From Hamadaea sp. (GTDB lineage Bacteria > Actinomycetota > Actinomycetes > Mycobacteriales > Micromonosporaceae), in the NCBI RefSeq assembly GCF_013362815.1, contig NZ_JABFVK010000010.1:1-52432 (forward strand): DNA of 52,432 bases. The letters are read 5' to 3'. Position 1 is the stretch's first letter. The number at the start of each line of letters is the position of its first letter. Below are positions 44,009 through 51,125 of this stretch, in pieces. The position numbers and the translations under genes were made by a program. The notes below the pieces were generated by a model. That model ran no database searches and was not told the DNA's origin. It was given only the letters and a program-made list of their open reading frames with translations.

Positions 44009-45565
44009 ATGACGATTGCCCCCGAAGCGACCGCCAGCGTCCCGCACCCGGCGGCACCGGGCGCCCCGGCCGTCTCCGACATCCGGCAGCGCCTGCTGCC
44101 GATCGATGTCAAATACGACCCGTGGGCCTGGCTCGCCATGGGCATCGTCACGCTGATCGCCGGCATTCTGCGCTTCGTCGGGCTGGACGCGCCCAAGGGC
44201 AAGATCTTCGACGAGGTCTACTACGCCACCGACGCGCACAACATCTGGCGGCTGGGCTACGAGTGGGACGAGAAGGCCAACACCGCCGGTTACGTGGTGC
44301 ACCCGCCGTTGGGCAAGTGGCTCATCGGCATCGGTGAGCAGATCTTCGGATACAACGAGTACGGCTGGCGATTCTCCGCCGCACTATTCGGCACGGCCAG
44401 CGTCCTGATGCTGATGTTCGTGGCGCGTCGCCTGTTCGGGTCGATCGCGCTGGCCTGCGCGGCCGGGCTGCTCATGTCGTTCGACGGGATGCACTTCGTA
44501 CTCTCCCGCTCGGCGCTGCTCGACATGTTCCTCATGTTCTTCGTGCTCGCCGCGTTCACCTGCCTCGTCCTCGACCGACAGCAGCGCCGGCGGCGCTGGG
44601 TGGAGTTCGTCGAAGCCGGCGGCGACCCGGCCGGGCGCGGCCGGGCGAGCCGCCCCCGGTTCGCCGTCCCGTGGTGGCGGATCGCCGCGTTCGTCATGTT
44701 CACCCTGGCGTTCAGCGTCAAGTGGAGCGCGCTCGCCTTCCTCCCGATCATGGTGTTCCTCGTCTACTGGTGGGAGATCGGCACGCGCCGGGTCGTCGGC
44801 GTACGCCGCCCGATCGTGGACACCCTGCTCGACGAGACCGGCTGGTTCCTCGTGTGCGCCGTGCTGTTCTTCGGCATCTACCTCACGACGTGGAGCGGCT
44901 GGCTGCTCACCGACGGCGGGTACAACCGGCACTGGCTCCGCGACACCGGCGGCCACGAACTCCCGGTCATCGGGGCGCTGCAGAACCTGTGGCACTACCA
45001 CCAGCAGGCGTACGACTTCCACACGCACCTCGACGATCCGCACACCTACCAGTCGTGGCCGTGGCAGTGGCTGCTGCTGGCCCGTCCGGTCGCGTTCTAC
45101 TGGTCGAGCAACGACCCCTGCGGCGGCGGCAGCTGCGCCGCCGAAGTCGTCCTCAACGGCACCCCCGCCCTGTGGTGGGCCTTCCTGCCCGCCCTGGCCG
45201 CGCTCGTCTGGCTGGCGATCTCCCGCCGCGACTGGCGCGCCGGCGCGATCCTCGGCTTCATCGCGATGGGCTGGCTCCCCTGGTTCTACTACGAGCTCGA
45301 CAACCGCACGATGTTCTTCTTCTACGCGCTGCCGCTCGAGCCGTTCCTCATCCTCGCCGTCGTCTACGTGCTCGGCGCGATCATGGGTCCCGGCAAGGAC
45401 GGGCTGCCCGACGAGAAGAGACGGATGACCGGCGCGGTGATCGCCGGGGCGTTCGTGTTGCTCGTGGCGCTGAACTTCGCGTACTTCTATCCGATCTTCA
45501 CCGGGCAGTCGATTCCCTACGACTCCTGGCTGCACCGGATGTGGCTCGGCAACCGCTGGATCTAG
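44009..45565 (+). CDS. pmt: Dolichyl/polyprenyl-phosphate-mannose protein O-mannosyltransferase
   Basis: A 518-aa GT39 membrane enzyme that moves mannose from polyprenyl-phosphomannose to Ser/Thr of exported proteins. GKIFDEVYYATDAHN contains the catalytic Asp-Glu of the first extracytoplasmic loop. About nine to eleven transmembrane helices are predicted. FDGMHFVLSRSALLDMFLMFF is a conserved Pmt segment, and a C-terminal helix block (WLPWFYYELDNRTMFFFYALP) follows. Linkage to rsmI and metG is usual in actinobacteria. TAGTAT ends 6 nt before the ATG, so the transcript is probably leaderless. Tandem family C sequence starts 1 nt after the stop. Confidence 0.94.
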   Translation: MTIAPEATASVPHPAAPGAPAVSDIRQRLLPIDVKYDPWAWLAMGIVTLIAGILRFVGLDAPKGKIFDEVYYATDAHNIWRLGYEWDEKANTAGYVVHPPLGKWLIGIGEQIFGYNEYGWRFSAALFGTASVLMLMFVARRLFGSIALACAAGLLMSFDGMHFVLSRSALLDMFLMFFVLAAFTCLVLDRQQRRRRWVEFVEAGGDPAGRGRASRPRFAVPWWRIAAFVMFTLAFSVKWSALAFLPIMVFLVYWWEIGTRRVVGVRRPIVDTLLDETGWFLVCAVLFFGIYLTTWSGWLLTDGGYNRHWLRDTGGHELPVIGALQNLWHYHQQAYDFHTHLDDPHTYQSWPWQWLLLARPVAFYWSSNDPCGGGSCAAEVVLNGTPALWWAFLPALAALVWLAISRRDWRAGAILGFIAMGWLPWFYYELDNRTMFFFYALPLEPFLILAVVYVLGAIMGPGKDGLPDEKRRMTGAVIAGAFVLLVALNFAYFYPIFTGQSIPYDSWLHRMWLGNRWI

Positions 45566-45566
45566 G

Positions 45567-45658
45567 TCTTTCGAGGGGCGTTATCCGGGATCTTTCGAGG
45601 GGGCCTTATCCGGGATAACGTCCCCTCGCCGCGTGTTGAGGCCGCGTTATCCCGGATC
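45567..45658. repeat. Palindromic element, family C (copy C2) with tandem lead-in
   Basis: A 24/25-nt direct repeat beginning TCTTTCGAGGGG and ending TTATCCGGGA (45567-45590, 45591-45615) runs into a 52-nt family C unit (45607-45658). The unit has arms TATCCGGGATAACG and CGTTATCCCGGAT. It follows the pmt stop directly. Confidence 0.85.
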
Positions 45659-45709
45659 CGGTGAGCAGATCCGGCCAGGTTGTCGGGCCCTTTCCCTAGC
45701 GTTTCCCGC

Positions 45710-46186
45710 ATGAGCGCATACATCCTTCCGGAGCAAGCCCTCGTCCGCGAGGTGACCGGCCCCAATCGCACCGGGCAGATCTCCGCCACCCCCTCGGCGG
45801 ACGGGCGATGGGAGTTCAGCCTGATCATCTGCGACGGCGACGGGCAGGTCATGACCGACCTCACCGGCGTCATCGCGCCCGACGACGTCAGCCTCGTCCT
45901 CAGCGTCCTGCCGTTGGAGGTCGCCACCATGGGAGCGTGGGGCGGGCCACCGACGGCGGCCGCGGAGCGGCGGCGCAAGCATCCCAACCTCTATCAGAAG
46001 TGGACACCCGCCGAGGAGGCCGACCTCCTCCAGCAGTTCCAGGCCGGCGAGGCGTACGCCGAGATCGCGAGATCGCTCGGCCGGACGGTGGGCGGCGTGA
46101 AGGCCCGCCTCGTACGCCTCGGCCACCTCACTCCACAGCAGGCAGGCTGGCCGATGGGGAGCCAGCGGGCTACCGCCGACGCCTGA
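45710..46186 (+). CDS. Small protein with C-terminal SANT/Myb-like helix-turn-helix
   Basis: A 158-aa protein. The C-terminal 55 residues start KWTPAEEADLLQQFQAGEAY and continue AEIARSLGRTVGGVKARL, a SANT/Myb-like DNA-binding pattern with the initial Trp and a recognition helix. The N-terminal 85 residues form an uncharacterised domain rich in beta strands. The TAGCGT -10-like box ends 7 nt before the ATG at 45710, so the mRNA is probably leaderless; an in-frame ATG at 45680 lies before that box. Target and role are unknown. A DNA-binding role is inferred from the domain. Confidence 0.8.
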   Translation: MSAYILPEQALVREVTGPNRTGQISATPSADGRWEFSLIICDGDGQVMTDLTGVIAPDDVSLVLSVLPLEVATMGAWGGPPTAAAERRRKHPNLYQKWTPAEEADLLQQFQAGEAYAEIARSLGRTVGGVKARLVRLGHLTPQQAGWPMGSQRATADA

Positions 46187-46216
46187 GCCGCCTGATCCGA
46201 GTGGCAGGATGGTCGG

Positions 46217-46735
46217 ATGTCCTCACTGATCATCCGCCCCGGAACCCTCGACGACGTCACCACCGTCCTGCGCTTCATGGATGAGGCGACCGCCTGGCTG
46301 GTGTCCATCGGGCGTACCGACCAATGGGGCAGCGAGCCGCACTCGACCAACCCGAAGCGGATCGCGCAGATGGAGGGCTTCGCCCGCGCCGGAGGACTGT
46401 GGATCGCCGAGGCCGGCGGCCGACCGGTCGGGGCGCTGTCGGTCGGCGAGGCACTCCCGTACGCACCACCGGCGCAGGAGCCGGAGCTTTACGTCCAGTT
46501 CCTCATCTCCGACCGCACCGCCAAGGGCAGCGGCGTAGGTTCGGCTCTGCTCGACCATGCGCGTGAGCAGGCCCGAGCCCTCGGCGTCGGAGTGCTGCGC
46601 CTCGACTGCTTCGCCGGTGGCGAGGGCGCGCTGATCCGTTACTACGAAGGGCAGGGGTTCACCCGGGCGGAGACGTTCTCCGTCACCCAGGGCGAACGCG
46701 ACTGGCCCGGGCAGGTCATGACCCAGCGGCTCTGA
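46217..46735 (+). CDS. GNAT family N-acetyltransferase
   Basis: A 172-aa single-domain acetyltransferase. The acetyl-CoA loop region reads FLISDRTAKGSGVGSALLDHA, and the C-terminal strand-helix is LRLDCFAGGEGALIRYYEGQGF. The start IIRPGTLDDVTTVLRFM is the usual GNAT beta-1/alpha-1. Substrate is unknown. A CAGGAT -10-like box ends 6 nt before the ATG. It follows the SANT-like gene by 30 nt on the same strand. A 62-nt palindrome follows 26 nt after its stop. Confidence 0.9.
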   Translation: MSSLIIRPGTLDDVTTVLRFMDEATAWLVSIGRTDQWGSEPHSTNPKRIAQMEGFARAGGLWIAEAGGRPVGALSVGEALPYAPPAQEPELYVQFLISDRTAKGSGVGSALLDHAREQARALGVGVLRLDCFAGGEGALIRYYEGQGFTRAETFSVTQGERDWPGQVMTQRL

Positions 46736-46761
46736 CCCCCAGCGTCGCGTTCGGCGCCGCG

Positions 46762-46823
46762 TTCCATGATCATGGTCATTTCCGCGTCGCCATGGTGACC
46801 GAGAAGTTCCCATGATCTTGGAA
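46762..46823. repeat. Palindromic element, single family D copy, 62 nt
   Basis: Ends TTCCATGATCATGG and CCCATGATCTTGGAA, with about 23 of 31 positions pairing across the whole unit. Same length as family A but different sequence. It lies between convergent genes, 26 nt after the GNAT stop and 32 nt after the stop of the cysteine-rich protein gene. Confidence 0.6.
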
Positions 46824-46855
46824 GGCCGGCCGGGCCAGCGGGGCGAGCCGAGCGT

Positions 46856-47056
46856 TCAGCCGGACCTGCAGACGTGGGTGACGTCGCGCAGTTCCTGGGC
46901 GCACTCGGCGCACTCCCAGTGACGGCAGTAGAGCCCGCAGTCCAGGCACATCGACCAGGCGGGACGCATCAACCCGTGCCCGGTGGGGCACGCCTGCACC
47001 CGGCCTCGCTGGCGAGGCGGATGACCGTACGGGAGCCAGATCTTCGCGCGTCCCAC
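46856..47056 (-). CDS. Small cysteine-rich protein (possible zinc ribbon)
   Basis: A 66-aa protein with eight cysteines and histidines arranged CPTGHG, then CLDCGLYC, then HWECAEC, then HVC near the C-terminus. This suggests one or two zinc sites. No enzyme motif is visible. The case for a real gene is the promoter: TTGACT and GATAGT/TAGTCT boxes lie upstream with the -10 ending 6-8 nt before the GTG start. The gene is divergent from the ArsR-type gene, 160 nt away, and is short enough to be missed by automatic annotation. Confidence 0.65.
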   Translation of the reverse strand: MGRAKIWLPYGHPPRQRGRVQACPTGHGLMRPAWSMCLDCGLYCRHWECAECAQELRDVTHVCRSG

Positions 47057-47093
47057 GGACGGAGACTATCGAACGGATGTTCGTCAGAGTCAA
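47057..47093 (-). promoter_or_regulatory. Promoter of the cysteine-rich protein gene
   Basis: On the minus strand TTGACT is followed after 18-19 nt by GATAGT/TAGTCT. TAGTCT (47068-47063) ends 6 nt before the GTG start, so the transcript should be leaderless. Confidence 0.55.
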
Positions 47094-47180
47094 GGCACGA
47101 CACGCCCGCATCGAAGGCGAGGATCGCCTGGTGACGTTGGGTTTTGTCGCGGTCACGGTGCGCCGCCGACAATCTAAGAG

Positions 47181-47216
47181 TTGACTTATATAAGCTGGAC
47201 CTGAAATAGTCGGGGC
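47181..47216 (+). promoter_or_regulatory. ArsR gene promoter with embedded palindrome
   Basis: The -35 box TTGACT (47181-47186) and -10 box AATAGT (47205-47210) are 18 nt apart, and the -10 ends 6 nt before the GTG. A perfect palindrome CTTATATAAG (47185-47194) overlaps the -35 box and the spacer. It is a likely operator for autorepression by the ArsR-type protein. Confidence 0.65.
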
Positions 47217-47663
47217 GTGCACGCGTTCGACGTTCTCGGCGACCCGGTACGCCGTCGGATCCTGGAGTTGCTGGCCGACGGCGAACAACCCGCCGGCGTC
47301 GTGAGCTCGACCGTGCAGGCCGAGTTCGGCATCTCCCAGCCTGCTGTCTCACAGCATCTCAAAGTGTTGCGTGACAACGGATTCGCGACCGTACGCGCCG
47401 AGGGCACCCGTCGCCTGTACGCGCTCGATCCGGGCGCGCTGGCCGAAGCCGACGAATGGCTCGGCCGATTCCGGGCGTTCTGGAGCCAGCGCCTCGACGC
47501 GTTGGCCACCGAACTGGCCCGCGGCCAACGCGAAGCCCACCGCCGTGAAGCTGCGGACAGCGAGGCTGCGCAACCCGAAACCGGCCGACGGGAAAGCCGA
47601 TCAGGAGAACAGGAGCAAGCCAATGATGGACATCATCGCAGAACTCGCCGCCGTGCAGCGTGA
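47217..47663 (+). CDS. ArsR family transcriptional regulator
   Basis: A 148-aa winged-helix regulator. The core MHAFDVLGDPVRRRILELL is followed by the recognition part FGISQPAVSQHLKVLRDNGF and wing VRAEGTRRLYALD. No Cys-based metal site (CxC) is present, so it is not an arsenic or cadmium sensor; it belongs to the branch paired with SRPBCC/AHSA1 genes. The C-terminal 50 residues are charged and low in complexity. The last 41 nt overlap the next gene. The GTG start is directly next to its promoter (leaderless). Confidence 0.9.
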   Translation: MHAFDVLGDPVRRRILELLADGEQPAGVVSSTVQAEFGISQPAVSQHLKVLRDNGFATVRAEGTRRLYALDPGALAEADEWLGRFRAFWSQRLDALATELARGQREAHRREAADSEAAQPETGRRESRSGEQEQANDGHHRRTRRRAA

Positions 47664-48270
47664 GACGGGAAGCCGTCCACTGCCCAACGGCGAAGCCAAA
47701 GTCGTCCGGCTGCGTCGCGCGTACGACGCGAAGATCGACGACGTCTGGGACGCCCTGACCAGCGCCGAACGGCTGAACCGGTGGTTTCTGCCCGTGAGCG
47801 GCGACCTGCGCCTGGGTGGGCAGTACCAGTTCGAGGGCAACGCGGGCGGCGAGGTGCTGGAATGCGAGCCGCCGGCGCGGCTGCGCGTGACCTGGTTCTT
47901 CGGCGAGCGAGCGGCGACCGACGTCTCCGAAGTGGTGGTACGCCTGGCCGAGGACGGCGGCCAGACGGTGCTGGACCTGGAGCACGTGGCGACCGTCGAC
48001 CCCGAACGGTGGGCGACCTACGGCCCGGGCGCGGTCGGCGTCGGCTGGGAGCTCGGCCTCCTCGGTCTGCAATGGGAGCTGACCGGCGTGGAGGCGTCGA
48101 TGGAGGAGCGCATGGCATGGGGCATGTCGGCCGAGGGGCGGCAACTCGCCACGGGCAGCAGCGAGGCATGGGGCAAAGCGTTGCTCGCTTCCGGCGCCAC
48201 GCCGGAGGAGGCAGCCACGGCCACGCGAAACACGACCGAGTTCTACGTTCCCCCGGAGCCCGCTGAATAG
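47623..48270 (+). CDS. SRPBCC/AHSA1-type protein
   Basis: A 215-aa protein. LRRAYDAKIDDVWDALTSAERLNRWFLPVSGDLRLGGQY is the standard AHSA1-like START-domain opening, and ARLRVTWFFG and VVVRLAEDGGQTVLDLEHV continue the beta-sheet. These domains bind hydrophobic ligands; pairing with an ArsR-type regulator is common but the ligand is usually unknown. The ATG at 47623 has AGGAG 7 nt upstream and lies inside the end of the ArsR gene, which indicates coupling. An extra C-terminal helical part (about residues 140-215) is present. Confidence 0.87.
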   Translation: MMDIIAELAAVQRETGSRPLPNGEAKVVRLRRAYDAKIDDVWDALTSAERLNRWFLPVSGDLRLGGQYQFEGNAGGEVLECEPPARLRVTWFFGERAATDVSEVVVRLAEDGGQTVLDLEHVATVDPERWATYGPGAVGVGWELGLLGLQWELTGVEASMEERMAWGMSAEGRQLATGSSEAWGKALLASGATPEEAATATRNTTEFYVPPEPAE

Positions 48271-48287
48271 AAAGCTATCGTCGCGGT

Positions 48288-48677
48288 ATGTTCCGCGATC
48301 CGTTCCCCATCTTCTTGACCGACGACCTGGCGGCGATCACGGCGTTCTACCGCGACCTTCTCGGCTTCGGCGAGGCATACCGGTTTCCTCCGTCTCCATT
48401 GGACGATCCCGAGTTCGTGGTGCTGAGTCTCGGCCCGGCCCAGTTCGGCTTCGGCCGGGCCGGCTCGGTCCCCCTGCACGGCCGCATGCGCAGCCTGGAA
48501 ACCGGTAACCGCGTCGAGGTCTGCGTCTACACCGACAACGTGGACCTGGCGGTCGACTTCCTCCGCGAAGCCGGCACACCGGTCCTGTCCGAGCCGGTCG
48601 ACCAGCCTTGGGGCGAACGAGCGGCCTACGTCGCCGATCCGGACGGCAATCCCGTCCTCATCGTCGCGCGCATCTAG
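48288..48677 (+). CDS. VOC family protein (glyoxalase/bleomycin resistance fold)
   Basis: A 129-aa single-module vicinal oxygen chelate protein. FPIFLTDDLAAITAFYRDLLGFGEAYRF is the first beta-alpha-beta unit, and ERAAYVADPDGNPVLIVARI is the closing strand with the usual DPDGN. Metal ligands are incomplete by eye, so ligand binding rather than catalysis is possible. TATCGT ends 6 nt before the ATG, so the transcript is probably leaderless. It follows the SRPBCC gene by 17 nt, and a family C palindrome follows it. Confidence 0.87.
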   Translation: MFRDPFPIFLTDDLAAITAFYRDLLGFGEAYRFPPSPLDDPEFVVLSLGPAQFGFGRAGSVPLHGRMRSLETGNRVEVCVYTDNVDLAVDFLREAGTPVLSEPVDQPWGERAAYVADPDGNPVLIVARI

Positions 48678-48698
48678 CCCCCGCGCCACTCTCGCCTG

Positions 48699-48764
48699 AC
48701 GGGAGGCCACGTTATCCGGCGATAGCGTGGCCTCCCGTCGTGGAATAGCCGCGTTATCCCGGAC
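48699..48764. repeat. Palindromic element, family C (copy C3)
   Basis: The 52-nt unit at 48713-48764 begins TATCCGGCGATAG and ends CGTTATCCCGGAC. Overlapping it is a second perfect hairpin with 14-bp arms GACGGGAGGCCACG and its complement (48699-48740). The two foldings exclude each other in part. It lies 21 nt after the VOC gene stop. Confidence 0.75.
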
Positions 48765-48807
48765 AACACGATGATCTTGCTGCGTTGGGCGTACCCTTGG
48801 TCATCTC

Positions 48808-49209
48808 ATGGCCGACCACACTCGCCTGCTCGCGCTGAGCCACCAGCTTGCCGACCTCCACAACCGCCTCCGCGACCAGCTCGCGGACCTCGACGCCCCG
48901 GCCGATCTGCCGACCCACCGCCTCGCGTTCTGCGAGGCGCTCACACACCACCACACGAGCGAGGAAACAGGCGCGTTCACCCAGCTCGAAGCCGAATCCC
49001 CCGAGCTGCGCCCGATCCTCGACGAACTCCGTCGTGACCACGAGCAGATCGTCACCGCCCTGCAACAGCTCGCCGACAACCCCACCAAGCTCCAACGCGA
49101 CACGCTCGCGGCGCTGCTGGAAACCCATTTCACCTACGAGGAACGCAAGCTGGCCGCGGCGCTGAACCGGCTCGATCCCACTCTCGGCCCAACCCTGCTG
49201 GGAACATGA
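48808..49209 (+). CDS. Hemerythrin HHE domain protein
   Basis: A 133-aa four-helix protein. Likely iron ligands are in LADLHNRLRDQL, CEALTHHHTSEETGAF, LRRDHEQIV and LETHFTYEERKL, the usual order of His and Glu/Asp in HHE domains. Such proteins bind a di-iron centre and sense or buffer oxygen, NO or iron. It is about the length of a single HHE domain. Its stop codon overlaps the start of the Nudix gene (ATGA). Confidence 0.85.
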   Translation: MADHTRLLALSHQLADLHNRLRDQLADLDAPADLPTHRLAFCEALTHHHTSEETGAFTQLEAESPELRPILDELRRDHEQIVTALQQLADNPTKLQRDTLAALLETHFTYEERKLAAALNRLDPTLGPTLLGT

Positions 49210-49679
49210 TGCCGACACCCGAGTTCATCCTCGCGCTCCGCGAGAAGATCGGCCACGACTTGCTGTGGATGCCGGGGGTCACGGCCGTGGTCCTCAATGC
49301 GGATCGTCAAATTCTGCTGGTACGCCGAAAGGACAACGGTCGCTGGACACTCGTGACGGGATGCCTCGATCCCGGCGAGCAACCGGCGATCGGTGCGCTT
49401 CGCGAGGTCTGGGAGGAAACCGGAGTCACCGCCGTGGCCGTTCGGCTGCTGCGCGTCCAAGCGCTGCCGCCGTCAACCTATCCGAACGGCGACCGGTCTC
49501 AGTTCATGGACATCGCATTCTTGTGCCACGCGGCGTCCGGTGACGCTTTCGTCAACGACGACGAGTCCACCGAAGTGGGCTGGTTCTCCACCGATGATCT
49601 GCCACCGCTGACCCGACGAGAAATGGACTGCATCGCCGACGCGTACGCAGACCGCGCTGAAGCCTGGTTCGCGTCTTAG
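49206..49679 (+). CDS. Nudix hydrolase
   Basis: A 157-aa hydrolase of nucleoside diphosphate-linked compounds. The Nudix box is complete: GCLDPGEQPAIGALREVW followed by EETGV, matching GX5EX7REUXEEXGU. WMPGVTAVVLNADRQILLVRR precedes it. Substrate cannot be read from sequence. Two ATGs (49206 and 49209) are possible; the first gives a 4-nt overlap with the hemerythrin gene. The pairing could link redox state with removal of damaged nucleotides, which is speculation. Confidence 0.92.
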   Translation: MMPTPEFILALREKIGHDLLWMPGVTAVVLNADRQILLVRRKDNGRWTLVTGCLDPGEQPAIGALREVWEETGVTAVAVRLLRVQALPPSTYPNGDRSQFMDIAFLCHAASGDAFVNDDESTEVGWFSTDDLPPLTRREMDCIADAYADRAEAWFAS

Positions 49680-49688
49680 CGCCCTGAA

Positions 49689-49878
49689 TCACGAGCAAGC
49701 CGTGGCCCGGCACGCACCCTGCGGGCCCCTAAGCCGCCCAGCCTTCCCGGTACGCAGCTGCGCGATCAGTCCGTCCACATCAGACTGACTCTTGCGCCCG
49801 TCCACCCAGGCATGTCCGAGCCACTCGGCGTCGTGGCCGATTCCGTGCGCGGCTGCCGAGACGCAGTGGGTCCCCGGC
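49689..49878 (-). pseudogene. Possible coding remnant after the VOC gene
   Basis: The minus-strand frame directly beyond the VOC stop codon reads SAAAHGIGHDAEWLGHAW and then VDGRKSQSDVDGLIAQLRTG, with largely G/C third positions. It has no start codon of its own and fades into low-quality sequence near 49730. It may be the tail of a decayed gene. I cannot name a family. Confidence 0.3.
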
Positions 49879-50256
49879 CTAGTTCGGGACCGTGACGCAG
49901 AATTCGTTCCCCTCGGGGTCGGCCAGCGTCCGCCAGCCGTCGTACTCGGCGACGACAGTGGCACCCAGTCGGAACAGTTCGTTCAGATGAGCCTCGTCCC
50001 GGAGCGGGATGTCGATGTGCATACGGTTCTTGCCTGCCTTGGGTTCGGGAACCTCCTGGAGATGGAAGACCACCGTGCCGTCCGGTGAATCGATGGCCAC
50101 CATCGGATCGGTCTCCGGCGTCCGGCCGATGGCGGCGAGCTTGGCCACCTCGTCCTCGTCGTACGCCCGAATCTGCCAGCCCAGCGCGACCTCCCAGAAT
50201 CGCGCGAGTCTCGCTGCGTTACGACAGTCCAGCACTATCCCCACAACCGTACTCAT
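49879..50256 (-). CDS. VOC family protein (glyoxalase-like)
   Basis: A 125-aa vicinal oxygen chelate protein. VVGIVLDCRNAARLARFWEVALGW is the first module, and NRMHIDIPLRDEAHLNELFRLGA with LADPEGNEFCV is the second. This is the actinobacterial glyoxalase-like type without known substrate. It is unrelated in detail to the VOC protein at 48288 (low similarity by eye). Convergent with the Nudix gene. The ATG at 50256 starts the usual STVVGIVLD strand. Confidence 0.88.
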   Translation of the reverse strand: MSTVVGIVLDCRNAARLARFWEVALGWQIRAYDEDEVAKLAAIGRTPETDPMVAIDSPDGTVVFHLQEVPEPKAGKNRMHIDIPLRDEAHLNELFRLGATVVAEYDGWRTLADPEGNEFCVTVPN

Positions 50257-50297
50257 TCAATGATGGTTACCGATTGAGAGCCGGTGTCGCGACCGAT

Positions 50298-51116
50298 TTA
50301 AGACATCAGGATTCTGATCTCGCTCAGCCACTCGACGCCGATCCGGCGAGCGTCGGGGAACCGGTCGTTGCGATCCCAGCGCCATGTCGTGGCCATCGCG
50401 AGGGCAAGGATTCGGCAGTTCCGGAGCAGGTGGTGGTCGACACCCGGATAGTGGTCGGCGACCTCGACGGGCGCGTGGGCCAGGTCGAACTCGATCGGAC
50501 CCAGGCAGCAGGTCTCGAAGTCGATGAAAAGAAGGCCGGCGTCAGTAGAGAGCAGGTTGCCCGGATGGGGTTCGCCGTGGAGGAGCTGTTCGGGCCGCCC
50601 GCTCTGACTTACGGTCTGGCGGAGGCGTGCCAACGTGTCTGCGAGGAAGGCCCGGTCTACGTCGGCTAGATCCGGTGTCCGTTCGTGGTCCGCCACAAGC
50701 GTCTGAGCCGCGGAAACTCGATCCGTGAACCGCGGAGCGGCCAGCTCGACTTTACGCATTCCGGCGTGCAGTCGTTCGAGCGCGTCGGCGTACGCAGCGG
50801 GTGGAATCGCCTGAGTGGTCACCGGTTCGTAGTAGGTCCACAGCGTGACGATGTAGTCGTCCCGGACGAAAACTTGCGGCGCTTCCAGCGCGGCCACGGG
50901 GCTGCCCAGGTCGGCCAGCCGCTGAGCGACATCCACCTCGAATCGCGCGGACTGGTCCGCCATCGGGGACACCCGGGCCAGTACGTCGCAGGGCCGCAGG
51001 CGCAGAGTCAGCTTGTTCGAGTCCTGAATGACGACGGCATCGCGGGCGATGAGACCGAGCTCCATCGCCGTTGACCTGGCGGCATCGATCGCCCGCTGGA
51101 TTCCGTACGCCTCCAC
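50298..51116 (-). CDS. Aminoglycoside phosphotransferase (APH) family protein
   Basis: A 272-aa kinase-fold protein. The catalytic loop is LLHGEPHPGNLL (HGxxHxxN; the usual Asp is Glu here), and the metal-binding motif is LFIDFETCCLGP (DFE in place of DFD/DWE). The N-lobe has VLARVSP as the probable ATP-lysine strand, with Arg where Lys is expected. These changes make an antibiotic-modifying role uncertain; small-molecule kinases of the family are equally likely. A TAGGGT -10-like box ends 6 nt before the GTG start, indicating a leaderless mRNA. Confidence 0.83.
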   Translation of the reverse strand: MEAYGIQRAIDAARSTAMELGLIARDAVVIQDSNKLTLRLRPCDVLARVSPMADQSARFEVDVAQRLADLGSPVAALEAPQVFVRDDYIVTLWTYYEPVTTQAIPPAAYADALERLHAGMRKVELAAPRFTDRVSAAQTLVADHERTPDLADVDRAFLADTLARLRQTVSQSGRPEQLLHGEPHPGNLLSTDAGLLFIDFETCCLGPIEFDLAHAPVEVADHYPGVDHHLLRNCRILALAMATTWRWDRNDRFPDARRIGVEWLSEIRILMS

Positions 51117-51125
51117 CGGGAAACC

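Noticed and set aside
46223-46813. Minus-strand frame opposite the GNAT gene
   Set aside because: The plus-strand frame has intact GNAT motifs and a promoter; the antisense product has none.
50298-51116. Antibiotic resistance gene proper
   Set aside because: The APH-like motifs are altered (Glu for Asp in the loop, DFE, Arg for the ATP-binding Lys) and no resistance context is visible, so only the family is reported.
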